From contig NBLJ01000001.1 in the NCBI GenBank assembly GCA_002084545.1, forward strand, positions 1-43,520: 43,520 bases of DNA. Reading direction: 5' to 3'. Of this stretch, positions 7,900-16,413 are shown one piece after another; the first letter of the stretch is position 1; each line of letters begins with the position of its first letter. The translations under genes and the position numbers were made by a program. The notes under the pieces are model-generated. The model saw only the letters and a list, made by a program, of their open reading frames with translations, was not told where the DNA came from and did no database searches. The DNA is from Desulfobacteraceae bacterium 4572_123. GTDB lineage: Bacteria; Desulfobacterota; Desulfobacteria; Desulfobacterales; 4572-123.

Positions 7900-8910
7900 T
7901 CACTTTTCACTTTCTACCCTCTCCTTAGCCCGTAAAATTCTCTGTATGGCTTTTTTCCCCTGGTTTGCCATAAGTTCGGAATTATCCGCCTGCCGAAGGA
8001 TCTCTTCAAAGGCTGTTTCTATATCAGGGCCCTTGTGGCAGATAAGTGCAATATCGATTTGTGCCTTTAAAATCTGCTGGATCACATTTTTGATGGGATA
8101 GTGTTTTTTTATGGCGCCCATGTCCAGATCATCGGTAATTACAAGGCCGTCAAAGCCGAGCTTGCACCGCAGCAGTTTTTTGGCAATGGCGGGCGAAAGG
8201 CTGGCCGGCCATTTCTGATCGAGCCTGGGATAATGGATGTGAGACAGCATGATGCCCGCCACATCACAGGCAATGGCCTCCTGAAACGGAAGAAGATCGG
8301 ATGCTTCCAGATCTTCGGGCGTGACATCAAGAGTCGGCAGGTCATGGTGTGAATCGATAATTGTACGGCCGATACCGGGAAAATGTTTGGCAACCGACAG
8401 GATGCCGTTTTGCTGCAGGTTACTGATCACTTCGGTTCCCAGGAGCGATACCTGCCCCGGGTCATGGCCAAAGGATCGCTTAGCCATGATGCTGTCGATA
8501 TCTTTCGGCGCAATATCCAGCACCGGGGCCATATTCATATTTATTCCGACCTGGGCGAGCTCCGCGGCAGTAGTTTCGGCAAACCGTACGGCATCGGCCC
8601 TGGTGCCTATGAACGGATTGCCCGGAAAAACGGTAAACGGTTCTTTGAGTCTGGCCACCTGGCCGCCCTCCTGGTCAATAGCGATAAACAGCGGGGGTTG
8701 GCCACAGTCTCCGGCATAAGCTCTGGCGGACCGGCACAGGTTTTTGAACTGCCGCGCGTCTTTGATATTTCTTGAAAATAGAATAATCCCCCCGACCTTG
8801 ATGGTATCGATATAAAATTTCAAATCGCTGTTTAACGCTGTTCCGTTAAAACCGATCATCAGGCGCTGGCCTGCCAGTTGTTCATTCGTGAATTTTGAAA
8901 TATCGTTCAA
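7900..8910 (-). CDS. nagZ: beta-N-acetylhexosaminidase, glycoside hydrolase family 3
   Basis: NagZ removes N-acetylglucosamine from anhydro-muropeptides in the cytoplasm during peptidoglycan recycling. The 336-residue protein contains the GH3 substrate signature KHFPGIGRTIIDSHHDLPTLD-type block (about 175-195, whose His and Asp form the catalytic acid/base loop), FIAIDQEGGQVARL (about 76-89), and VITDDLDMGAI (about 256-266) with the nucleophilic Asp. Its start lies 23 bases after mltG, so the two form a leftward peptidoglycan-turnover pair. Confidence 0.93.
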   Translation of the reverse strand: MNDISKFTNEQLAGQRLMIGFNGTALNSDLKFYIDTIKVGGIILFSRNIKDARQFKNLCRSARAYAGDCGQPPLFIAIDQEGGQVARLKEPFTVFPGNPFIGTRADAVRFAETTAAELAQVGINMNMAPVLDIAPKDIDSIMAKRSFGHDPGQVSLLGTEVISNLQQNGILSVAKHFPGIGRTIIDSHHDLPTLDVTPEDLEASDLLPFQEAIACDVAGIMLSHIHYPRLDQKWPASLSPAIAKKLLRCKLGFDGLVITDDLDMGAIKKHYPIKNVIQQILKAQIDIALICHKGPDIETAFEEILRQADNSELMANQGKKAIQRILRAKERVESEK

Positions 8911-8933
8911 ATTGCAAATCTCCCTTCATTCTT

Positions 8934-9941
8934 TCATCGCTTCATTTGATATTTCCGTACGGCCCGCCGGTGGTCCTTTAGATTGGTTGAAAATTGATGT
9001 GTACGATCTTTTCTGGCTACAAAAAATAGAAATTTTGTATCGGCGGGAAAAAGGGCTGCTTTCAGGGCTTCTGCTCCCGGGTTGGCAATGGGTCCTGGAG
9101 GCAGACCCTTTATCTGATAAGTATTGTAGGGAGTTTTAGCGGCAAGATGCTTGCGGGTAATGTTGCCGTCAAAGTTTTTTATTCCGTATATGACGGTTGG
9201 ATCACTTTCCAGCCTCATTCCTTTTTTGAGCCGGTTGTGAAAAACCGATGAGATAAGGGGACGCTCAAAGGCGGCTCCGGTCTCTTTCTCGATAATCGAT
9301 GCCAGGGTTACCGTCTGGTGAACAGACAGACCCATTTTCACGGCACGCTGTTTCCACTGCTGTGTAAACACGGCTCGGAATCCGGCATGCATTCTCGTGA
9401 TGATTTCTCGGGCGGTGACATTTTTTGGGAAAAAATATGTATCGGGAAAAAGATATCCTTCAAGGCAGGCTGCAGGAATATCAAGTTTTTCGGCAAAAGC
9501 AGCACTGCCGGTCAGTTTCAGGAATTCAGCGGTCCCGCATAATCCCTTATCGGCAACGAGGGAGGCAATCTGGTCCAGGGTCAATCCTTCGGGTACTGTC
9601 AGACGGTAGAGCCGGACCCTGCCGCTTACAAGGACTGCAAGTATTTGGGCCGGGGACATGCCAGTTGAAAAAGCATACTCTCCGGCCTTGATCCGGTGGT
9701 CATATTTTTTCAGCCGGGCATAGAGTCTGAATTTAAAAGGATGGGTGATAATACCTGCCTGATTCAGGCGTGAGGTGATCTTTTTGAAATTATCTCCCTG
9801 ATTGATGAGAACGATTTTTTGTATCGAATCGGCGCCCGCTGGTCGTTGGATATACTTGATGAAATCCACGTACAGCCATGCAAAACCGCCAAGGGCAATA
9901 ATTAAGAGAATAAAAATGGCGAGCAGAATTTTTTTTTTCAT
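8934..9941 (-). CDS. mltG: endolytic murein transglycosylase MltG (YceG-like)
   Basis: MltG cleaves nascent glycan strands in the periplasm and sets their length. The 335-residue protein begins MKKK and a hydrophobic anchor (ILLAIFILLIIALGGFAWLY, about 4-23), so it is an inner-membrane protein with a periplasmic body. A LysM-like region (NQGDNFKKITSRLNQAGII) leads into the YceG domain: EGYLFPDTYFFPKN (about 161-174), LASIIEKETG with the catalytic glutamate (about 212-221), HNRLKKGMRLESDPTVIYG and YNTYQIKGLPPGPIANPG. All these are canonical. It is the upstream member of the mltG-nagZ pair. Confidence 0.95.
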   Translation of the reverse strand: MKKKILLAIFILLIIALGGFAWLYVDFIKYIQRPAGADSIQKIVLINQGDNFKKITSRLNQAGIITHPFKFRLYARLKKYDHRIKAGEYAFSTGMSPAQILAVLVSGRVRLYRLTVPEGLTLDQIASLVADKGLCGTAEFLKLTGSAAFAEKLDIPAACLEGYLFPDTYFFPKNVTAREIITRMHAGFRAVFTQQWKQRAVKMGLSVHQTVTLASIIEKETGAAFERPLISSVFHNRLKKGMRLESDPTVIYGIKNFDGNITRKHLAAKTPYNTYQIKGLPPGPIANPGAEALKAALFPADTKFLFFVARKDRTHQFSTNLKDHRRAVRKYQMKR

Positions 9942-10099
9942 AAAGAGTAAGGCAGCCCTTCACGGTTTACAGTTATCGGTTCACGATCTCAATATAGGTA
10001 AAAAAAGAAGTATGGGCAACCCTTGATTTAAAACCCGGCTTATGTTTATCATTGGATCCGGCTATTTTTGTGATCGCCTGAAAAACTTAGAGGATGTTA

Positions 10100-11266
10100 A
10101 TGAGCGGAAAAAACAGTAAACAGGAAAAATATTCAGGATTTGAGCAGGGCCCCATACGACCGCCCAGCGAAGCTATGAGTCTGCTGATAAGGGTGACGCG
10201 CAACTGCCCGTGGAACCGCTGCACTTTTTGCCCGGTGTACAAGGATTCCCGGTTTTCACTGCGCCCGGCAGCACACATTAAAATGGATATCGATCGGGTT
10301 TACGGATATGTTGCGGCCCTGCGGCAGATCGGAGAGCAGATACAATATCCGGATCGCACCATGATCGATGAAATAGCAGCTAAAGTAATCCCTTTTGATA
10401 TGCAGGCCATGCAGGCGGCTGTGCACTGGTATTACAGTGGAATGGAATCGATTTTTCTGCAGGATGCCAACAGCCTGATTATAAAGCCGAGGGACCTTGT
10501 GGATGTTCTGAAGCATTTGAAAACCCGGTTTCCATGGGTGAAACGGATCACTTCCTATGCGCGTTCTCATACGGCAGCCCGTATCAGTGATGCGGATCTT
10601 TGCGCCATGTCCGATGCCGGTCTCAATCGAATCCATATCGGACTCGAGTCCGGCTCGGATGAGGTCCTTAAAATGGTTGCCAAAGGGGTTACCAAGGCCG
10701 GCCAGATAAAGGCCGGTATTAAAATTAAACAGGCCGGCATGGAATTGTCTGAATATGTGATGCCCGGTCTTGGGGGACGGGCGCTTTCAAGAATACATGC
10801 CCTTGAAACAGCCGATGCGCTAAATCAGATTAATCCGGATTTTATCCGTTTACGGACCCTTGCCGTTCCCAATCATGTCCCGCTGTTTGACGAGTATGCA
10901 AAGGGGCGGTTTGAAAAATGTACCGAGCTGATGACGGTCAGGGAGATACTGTTGTTCCTTGAGGCTTTCAAGGGGATTACCAGCCGTGTCAAAAGCGATC
11001 ATGTTTTGAACCTTTTTCAGGAGATAGAAGGGCGTCTGCCCGATGACAGGGATCGAATGGTGGAGGTTATTCAAACTTTTCTATCCATGCCGCCGGAAAA
11101 GCAGGCTGTCTTTCAGGTTGGACGCAGGACGGGTGTTTTTTCGACTCTTGCCGACATGCAGGATAAGTATCTGCTGGCCAGAGCCGAAAAGACCTGTAAA
11201 AAATTTAATGTTACGCCCGAAAATGTGGATGAGATTGTCGATGAAATTATGAAGCGGTTTATTTAG
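10100..11266 (+). CDS. radical SAM protein with an unusual CX4CX2C cluster motif
   Basis: A roughly 388-residue radical SAM protein of unknown substrate. The cluster motif is in RVTRNCPWNRCTFCPVY near residue 35: cysteines spaced CX4CX2C, not the standard CX3CX2C. Later blocks fit an Elp3/YgiQ/HemN-like TIM barrel: FLQDANSLI (about 116-124), RITSYARS, and RIHIGLESGSDEVLKMV (about 174-190), with GGRAL after it. The C-terminal 120 residues are helical and lack an extra cysteine cluster. Start at 10100 is chosen over the ATG at 10094 because AGAGG at 10089-10093 is correctly spaced from it. Diverges from mltG and is followed by a 297-base gap before the kor operon, so it seems monocistronic. Confidence 0.85.
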   Translation: MSGKNSKQEKYSGFEQGPIRPPSEAMSLLIRVTRNCPWNRCTFCPVYKDSRFSLRPAAHIKMDIDRVYGYVAALRQIGEQIQYPDRTMIDEIAAKVIPFDMQAMQAAVHWYYSGMESIFLQDANSLIIKPRDLVDVLKHLKTRFPWVKRITSYARSHTAARISDADLCAMSDAGLNRIHIGLESGSDEVLKMVAKGVTKAGQIKAGIKIKQAGMELSEYVMPGLGGRALSRIHALETADALNQINPDFIRLRTLAVPNHVPLFDEYAKGRFEKCTELMTVREILLFLEAFKGITSRVKSDHVLNLFQEIEGRLPDDRDRMVEVIQTFLSMPPEKQAVFQVGRRTGVFSTLADMQDKYLLARAEKTCKKFNVTPENVDEIVDEIMKRFI

Positions 11267-11394
11267 ACTAAGATGAACGATTAGCACTTGGCAATCAGCG
11301 GTTAGCTGTTCCTATATTTTAGGCGTTTACCAGTAATGCGATTTTCCCCATGATTCCCGCAAGTTTTTTCTCTTGATGTTTCCGGCTAAAGACC

Positions 11395-11423
11395 TTGACA
11401 TTAAAAATTTTCAAAGGCATTAT
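11395..11423 (+). promoter_or_regulatory. sigma-70-type promoter of the korDABC operon
   Basis: A consensus TTGACA (11395-11400), a 17-base spacer and CATTAT (11418-11423). About 140 bases of leader follow before korD, containing a small GC hairpin (GGCCGG with CCGGCC, about 11439-11461). The rest of the 11267-11563 gap shows nothing else I can support. Confidence 0.6.
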
Positions 11424-11563
11424 TGATTTTCAATGCGGGCCGGAATACAAATCCGGCCGACGCCGGACAGGGTTTGGATTTAATATGAAAAACCAGATCA
11501 TTGCGCCCTTTATTATGCTGCCGGTAACGGAGATTTTTTGCATTTATCAGTGAGGAAATATAA

Positions 11564-11779
11564 ATGGGGAAACCAAAGCTGAAAGAACATAGAATAGAAA
11601 GGGATTGGTGTAAGGGGTGCGGCATCTGCGTGCACTTTTGTCCGAAATCCGTTCTGGAACTTGATAATGATGACAAGGTCTTTGCAGCCCGACCGGAAGA
11701 TTGTATCGCCTGCAGGCTTTGTGAAATCAGATGTCCGGATTTTGCCATCGAAATTATCACTGAACCCGAGGTCAAATAA
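11564..11779 (+). CDS. korD: 2-oxoacid:ferredoxin oxidoreductase, delta subunit (2x[4Fe-4S] ferredoxin)
   Basis: A 71-residue two-cluster ferredoxin: CKGCGICVHFCPK (first CX2CX2CX3CP) and CIACRLCEIRCPD (second). It is the electron-exit subunit that carries electrons from the thiamine/iron-sulfur core to free ferredoxin. A Shine-Dalgarno (GAGGAAATATA) precedes the ATG. It leads a korD-A-B-C operon. The substrate is most likely 2-oxoglutarate by gene order and subunit style, but branched-chain or other 2-oxoacids are not excluded. Confidence 0.9.
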   Translation: MGKPKLKEHRIERDWCKGCGICVHFCPKSVLELDNDDKVFAARPEDCIACRLCEIRCPDFAIEIITEPEVK

Positions 11780-11855
11780 CCGGCCTGTGTGCCCCGTTAT
11801 TCAATTTCGTGACGGTCAAAAAAATTCAAACAATCATTTAAAACAGGGCATTATT

Positions 11856-13007
11856 ATGAGTAAAAAAAATTTGAAATTTATTCAGGGTAATGAGGTCTGT
11901 GCTGAAGCGGCGATGTATGCCGGGCTTAGTTTTTTTGCAGGCTATCCCATTACGCCTTCAACCGAAATTGCCGAACATCTGGCTAAACGTCTGCCTGAAC
12001 AGGGAGGGCATTTTATTCAGATGGAGGATGAGATATCTTCCATGTGCGCCATTATCGGAGCCTCATTAACAGGAAGCAAGGTGATGACCGCCAGCAGCGG
12101 ACCCGGAATTTCATTAAAGCAGGAGGCTCTTGGATATGCCATTATGACCGAGGTTCCCTGTGTGCTCGTTAATGTTCAGAGGGGAGGCCCTTCCACCGGT
12201 ATTCCGACTCATGGCAGCCAGGGGGATGTGATGCAGGCCCGCTGGGGATGCCACGGAGATCATTCCATCGTAGTTATGACTGCTTCCAATCATCAGGATG
12301 TCTTTGAAATCACGGTGGAAGCTTTTAATATTGCCGAGACTTATCGAACCCCGGTAATTCTTCTGTTTGATGAGATTGTAGGTCATACCCGTGAAAAAGT
12401 GGTGATTCCCGAACCCGGGGAGATTCCACTGGTGGAAAGACTGCGGACATCCGTCAAGGGAGGGGTGGATTACCATCCGTATCTCCCCAGGGAAGACGGC
12501 AGGTTGCCCATGTCGGACTTCGGCAGCGTGCATCGCTATAATGTCACCGGTCTGTTCCATGACATGTGGGGGTTTCCCTCCACCAAACCAGAGCTTGTTT
12601 ACGGCCTGTTGCGTCATCTGACGGATAAAATCGAAAATCGGGTCAACCGGATTGCCCGGTACAAGGAATATTATCTGGAAGATGCGGAACGTATTCTGAT
12701 TTCCTACGGATCTCCAGCCCGTTCGGCCCGCCATGTGGTAGAAAACCGGCGAGCAAGGGGCGAACGCCTGGGGTTGCTGGAACTTCAGACTCTGTGGCCG
12801 TTTCCATCTGAAATTGTGCAGCAAAAGTGCGCAAAGGCCAAGGCCATAGTCGTGGTGGAGATGAACATGGGCCAGATTGTGCAGGAGGTTAAAAAGGCGG
12901 TAACTCAGCCGGAGAGAGTGTTTCTGGCCAACCGGTTTGATGGGGTTTTCATAACTCCCATGGATATTATGAATATCCTGCGGGTGATCAAGGGAAAGGG
13001 AGTTTGA
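11856..13007 (+). CDS. korA: 2-oxoacid:ferredoxin oxidoreductase, alpha subunit
   Basis: A 383-residue subunit binding the pyrimidine side of thiamine diphosphate. It begins MSKKNLKFIQGNEVCAEAA, then FFAGYPITPSTEIAEHL, QMEDEISSMCAIIGASLTGSK-type block, and TASSGPGISLKQEALGYA, all typical of KorA/PorA. NVQRGGPSTGIPTHGSQGD carries the conserved Thr/Ser near the substrate pocket. The frame is open upstream to 11661 but that extension overlaps korD; the ATG at 11856 gives the family N-terminus. It is 76 bases after korD and 3 before korB. Confidence 0.93.
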   Translation: MSKKNLKFIQGNEVCAEAAMYAGLSFFAGYPITPSTEIAEHLAKRLPEQGGHFIQMEDEISSMCAIIGASLTGSKVMTASSGPGISLKQEALGYAIMTEVPCVLVNVQRGGPSTGIPTHGSQGDVMQARWGCHGDHSIVVMTASNHQDVFEITVEAFNIAETYRTPVILLFDEIVGHTREKVVIPEPGEIPLVERLRTSVKGGVDYHPYLPREDGRLPMSDFGSVHRYNVTGLFHDMWGFPSTKPELVYGLLRHLTDKIENRVNRIARYKEYYLEDAERILISYGSPARSARHVVENRRARGERLGLLELQTLWPFPSEIVQQKCAKAKAIVVVEMNMGQIVQEVKKAVTQPERVFLANRFDGVFITPMDIMNILRVIKGKGV

Positions 13008-13010
13008 TAA

Positions 13011-13814
13011 ATGGCGATTAAAGATTATATCAGGGGAAGATTTTTCCCCCATATGTGGTGCCCCGGATGCGGACACGGAATCGTGCTCAACAGCCTGTTG
13101 CGGGCCATTGAAAAATTGGGGATGAGCAAAAACGAGATTGTCATGGTTTCCGGGATCGGATGCAGTGCACGGATTTCCGGGTATGTCGATTTTCACAGCA
13201 TGCACACCCTTCACGGACGGGCACTTGCATTTGCCACGGGTATCAAGATGAGCAGGCCCGAGCTGAATGTGATCGTCCCAATGGGAGACGGCGATGCCCT
13301 GGCTATCGGAGGCAACCATTTTATTCATGCCGCGCGACGCAATATCGACATTACGGCGATTGTGATGAATAACCGCATTTACGGCATGACCGGCGGGCAG
13401 TATTCACCCCTTTCCGGTGTTGGCGTGATGGCCACGACCACACCCTACGGCAACATCGATCATGAATTTGATATCGTTGAAATGGCTCGTGCGGCAGGTG
13501 CTTCCTTTGTAGCCAGGACAACCACCTATCATGCAAAACAGGCCACCGACCTGATCCGGCAGGCTATTATTCATGAGGGATTTTCGGTTGTGGAAATTTT
13601 ATCCCAGTGCCCCACCCAGTTCGGAAGGCGCAACAAAGGAGGCAGTGCAGCCGAAATGATGGAGACTTATAAAACAAATACAACTCCCATCGGATCCAAG
13701 GCCAAAAAAGAGAATCCCGATTTGATTGAACGGGGGATTTTTGTCCAGAAGGATATGCCGGAATATTGCAACGAATATGATAAAATTATTGATCAGGCAA
13801 TGAAAGGGCAATAA
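13011..13814 (+). CDS. korB: 2-oxoacid:ferredoxin oxidoreductase, beta (thiamine diphosphate) subunit
   Basis: The 267-residue catalytic beta subunit binds the thiamine diphosphate pyrophosphate and one [4Fe-4S] cluster. It has MWCPGCGHGIVLNSL (about 16-30, with two cluster cysteines), VSGIGCSARISGYVDF, the thiamine diphosphate motif GDGDALAIGGNHFIHAARRN with the following NNRIYGMTGGQ that supplies metal ligands, and CPTQFGRRNK near the C-terminus. This order and length match KorB. It is nearly end-to-end with korA and korC (3- and 2-base gaps), as expected for equal amounts of the subunits. Confidence 0.94.
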   Translation: MAIKDYIRGRFFPHMWCPGCGHGIVLNSLLRAIEKLGMSKNEIVMVSGIGCSARISGYVDFHSMHTLHGRALAFATGIKMSRPELNVIVPMGDGDALAIGGNHFIHAARRNIDITAIVMNNRIYGMTGGQYSPLSGVGVMATTTPYGNIDHEFDIVEMARAAGASFVARTTTYHAKQATDLIRQAIIHEGFSVVEILSQCPTQFGRRNKGGSAAEMMETYKTNTTPIGSKAKKENPDLIERGIFVQKDMPEYCNEYDKIIDQAMKGQ

Positions 13815-13816
13815 TC

Positions 13817-14362
13817 ATGGAAAGATGCAGAATCGTATTTTCCGGTTCCGGCGGTCAGGGCGTGATTACCGCCGCCATCATAATTGCCGAGGCGGCAGTA
13901 ATGTATGAAGATCTGACGGCCGTGCAGTCCCAGAGCTATGGTGCCGCGGCCCGGGGCGGGTCCACCCGCAGTGATGTTATTATTTCAGATTCGGCCATAC
14001 ATTACCCTAAAGTGGTTCAGCCCAATGTGCTGGTATGTCTTACCCGGGAAGCATATGCCAATTTTTACCCGATCATCCGGCCCGGCGGTCTTCTTCTCAC
14101 TGATAATCGATATGTGAAACAGGAACGGAAGGTGGACGCCAGGCAGATCGGTCTGCCTATGTATCAAACGGTTATGGAAAAGATCGGGAAACCGATTGTT
14201 TTTAATATCTGCATGCTCGGCGCACTGGGTGCACTGACCGAACTTGTCCGCCCCGAATCCATCATGAAAGTACTTGAAACCAGGATTCCGGCGGCCTTTC
14301 TGGATATCAACCGCAAAGCACTGGAACTTGGTCGAAATCTTGCAGAGGATTATTTGAAATAG
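13817..14362 (+). CDS. korC: 2-oxoacid:ferredoxin oxidoreductase, gamma subunit
   Basis: A 181-residue gamma subunit: FSGSGGQGVITAAIIIAEAA at the N-terminus, then QSQSYGAAARGGSTRSDVIIS, both diagnostic of the Pfam POR family that caps the oxidoreductase. With korDAB it completes the complex that oxidises a 2-oxoacid plus CoA to an acyl-CoA and CO2, or works in reverse for CO2 fixation. Last gene of the operon; its stop lies 6 bases from the stop of the convergent larB, with no terminator between. Confidence 0.93.
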   Translation: MERCRIVFSGSGGQGVITAAIIIAEAAVMYEDLTAVQSQSYGAAARGGSTRSDVIISDSAIHYPKVVQPNVLVCLTREAYANFYPIIRPGGLLLTDNRYVKQERKVDARQIGLPMYQTVMEKIGKPIVFNICMLGALGALTELVRPESIMKVLETRIPAAFLDINRKALELGRNLAEDYLK

Positions 14363-14368
14363 CGATTT

Positions 14369-15133
14369 TCAGGAGCCTCGATTGCCCACGGCCATTTTAT
14401 TGATCAGGCTCGCCTGGTAACCGGCGCCAAACCCATTATCTATATTCACGACGGATACCCCCGAAGCGCAACTGTTGAGCATACTGAGCAAGGCTGCTAC
14501 GCCGCCGAAACTGGCGCCGTATCCGATACTGGTGGGCACTCCGATAACCGGGCAGGAAACCAGACCTCCCACCACGCTGGCCAGGGCACCTTCCATGCCG
14601 GCCGCCACAACCGCGACATTTGCATCGAAAATTTCCCGGCAGGAATAAAGAAGCCTGTGGATTCCGGCCACGCCGACATCATAGACTCTGGAGACATTGT
14701 TGCCCAGAGTTTCCGCTACCACGCAGGCTTCTTCGGCTACCGGAATATCCGATGTGCCGGCGCACACAACTGCAATCTTTCCGCTTCGTTCAACCTTGCG
14801 GGGGTAAAATACAACGATTCTTGCCGCTTCGTGATAGCAGCAGTCCGCGATCTTTTTTTTAATCGATTCAAATATTTTTGGTTCCACCCGGGTCCCCAGA
14901 ATATTTGAATGGTATTTGGATATTTTTTTTACGATACCGATAATCTGCGAAACCGTTTTTCCCTGGCAGAAGATCACCTCCGGAACACCGGTTCTTATGG
15001 CACGATGATTGTCGATTTTGGCAAAACCAAGATCGTCAAACGGCAGCTTTTTTAATCGATCTACTGCTGTTTCCACATTAATTGAACCGCTTTTGACCTG
15101 TGCCAGAAGGTCTTTGATGTAGTTTAAATCCAT
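14369..15133 (-). CDS. larB: nickel-pincer cofactor biosynthesis protein LarB
   Basis: LarB carboxylates and hydrolyses nicotinic acid adenine dinucleotide in the first step of the nickel-pincer cofactor of lactate racemase-type enzymes. The 254-residue protein has an N-terminal helical part (LLAQVKSGSINVETAVDRLKKLPF), FAKIDNHRAIRTGVPEVIFC, and a C-terminal AIR-carboxylase-like (PurE) domain: VVCAGTSDIPVAEEA, YDVGVAGIHRLL, VVAAGMEGALASVVGGLV, and GVPTSIGYGASFGG. This set separates LarB from PurE. larA, larC and larE are not in the window, so the cofactor's user cannot be named here. Diverges from the ABC operon. Confidence 0.9.
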   Translation of the reverse strand: MDLNYIKDLLAQVKSGSINVETAVDRLKKLPFDDLGFAKIDNHRAIRTGVPEVIFCQGKTVSQIIGIVKKISKYHSNILGTRVEPKIFESIKKKIADCCYHEAARIVVFYPRKVERSGKIAVVCAGTSDIPVAEEACVVAETLGNNVSRVYDVGVAGIHRLLYSCREIFDANVAVVAAGMEGALASVVGGLVSCPVIGVPTSIGYGASFGGVAALLSMLNSCASGVSVVNIDNGFGAGYQASLINKMAVGNRGS

Positions 15134-15441
15134 TTTGCTTCCTTTTTATAGACGGTCCATGTCGGAAACCGGTTATGATTTGTGCCGGAGAGGTTAGATA
15201 TAGAATCGCTGCCATGCTGATGGCAAGCTGTTTTTTATTTTTTATGACAAAATGCCATTATATAAAATGTGTTTGTGGATTATTTGCATTAAACCGGTAT
15301 TATCCAGAAAATATAAAATATATTCTTGACATGAATTTTTTTTCCGGATAGGTTATATATGTATTTAATTCAAAAACCATTTCACTAATAATATTCCTGT
15401 CATAAATAATTTTTTATGAATTAAGGCTTAATGAAGGCGCC
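15134..15441. promoter_or_regulatory. divergent larB / ABC-operon regulatory gap
   Basis: 308 bases without a gene, AT-rich toward the operon. A TTGACA at 15326-15331 is followed by TATATA at 15354-15359, but the 22-base spacing is poor, and TAGGTT at 17 bases is a weak -10; treat it only as a possible promoter for the rightward operon. GAAGG precedes the ATG at 15442. No operator for the operon-encoded XRE regulator can be assigned by eye, though this is where one would be expected. Confidence 0.35.
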
Positions 15442-16413
15442 ATGACCGTTCTTCAACTCAACTCCCTTCGCACCAGTTTCAATACACCCTCGGGTATTGT
15501 CAAGGCTGTTGATGGCGTTTCATTTGAAGTTAATAACGGTGAAATTCTGGGTATCGTTGGAGAATCAGGATGCGGGAAAAGTGTTCTTGCCTTATCCGTT
15601 CTTCGCCTTTTGCCCCAGCCCCCTGCTTTTTTTGCCGGCGGACAGATCTTTTTCAAAGGTCAAAATCTTATTGAAATCAACCAGGAAGCAATCAGGAAAA
15701 TTCGGGGCAATAAAATCAGTATGATTTTTCAGGAACCCATGACAGCCCTTAATCCGGTATATACCGTGGGCAATCAACTGGCCGAAGTATACCGCGTTCA
15801 CCGGAACATGCCTCTTAAAAGCGCTTTGGAAAAATCGGTTGAAATACTGGAAAAAGTTGGTATACCCGACCCTCACGGCCGCCTTGCGGAGTACCCCCAT
15901 GAACTTTCCGGCGGTCTGCGTCAACGGGTAATGATCGCAATGGCTCTGGCCTGCCGTCCCGAGCTTCTCATTGCGGACGAACCGACCACCGCCCTTGATG
16001 TGACCATACAGGCACAGATTCTTGACCTTATCATGCGGCTGCGGGATGATTTTAAAACCGCCATCATCATGATTACTCACGATCTGGGAGTAATCGCCGA
16101 AACCACCGACAGGGTAATGGTGATGTACACGGGAAAGGCCATGGAAACCGCCGGCACCATGGAGCTGTTTGAAAAACCGCTGCACCCGTACACGAAAGGG
16201 CTTCTTCGCGCTATTCCGAGCTCTGCTTCCAGCCACCGGGAAGAGTTGTACGAAATTCAAGGCACAGTGCCAAGCCTGCTGGACCTGCCAGGGGGATGCC
16301 GCTTCAACACCAGGTGCCCTCAAGTTGAAGATATCTGTCGGCAAAAAGAACCGGAATTGCGTGAAATCGAGCCGGGGCACAGCGTTGCCTGCTGGAAAGT
16401 CGACTATGCCTGA
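15442..16413 (+). CDS. Dpp/Opp-type ABC importer ATPase 1
   Basis: A 323-residue ATPase of the peptide/nickel family, DppD/OppD-like. Walker [12 protein letters not shown] (about 37-47), Q-loop [10 protein letters not shown], signature LSGGLRQR (about 150-157; the DppD-type form), Walker [13 protein letters not shown], switch His in MITHDLG. The C-terminal extension has the oligopeptide-transporter motif [16 protein letters not shown], whose cysteines are linked to an iron-sulfur cluster in some family members. Fully canonical, so presumably active. The stop overlaps the start of the second ATPase (the ATG of the next gene at 16406 lies 8 bases inside). Confidence 0.94.
   Translation: MTVLQLNSLRTSFNTPSGIVKAVDGVSFEVNNGEILGIVGESGCGKSVLALSVLRLLPQPPAFFAGGQIFFKGQNLIEINQEAIRKIRGNKISMIFQEPMTALNPVYTVGNQLAEVYRVHRNMPLKSALEKSVEILEKVGIPDPHGRLAEYPHELSGGLRQRVMIAMALACRPELLIADEPTTALDVTIQAQILDLIMRLRDDFKTAIIMITHDLGVIAETTDRVMVMYTGKAMETAGTMELFEKPLHPYTKGLLRAIPSSASSHREELYEIQGTVPSLLDLPGGCRFNTRCPQVEDICRQKEPELREIEPGHSVACWKVDYA

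Noticed and set aside
12114-13328. 404-codon reverse ORF antisense to korA and korB
   Set aside because: It is a codon-pattern shadow of two clearly conserved genes; the protein is His/Pro rich with no motif.
15592-16380. 262-codon reverse ORF antisense to the first ABC ATPase
   Set aside because: Shadow of a canonical ATPase with all motifs on the other strand.
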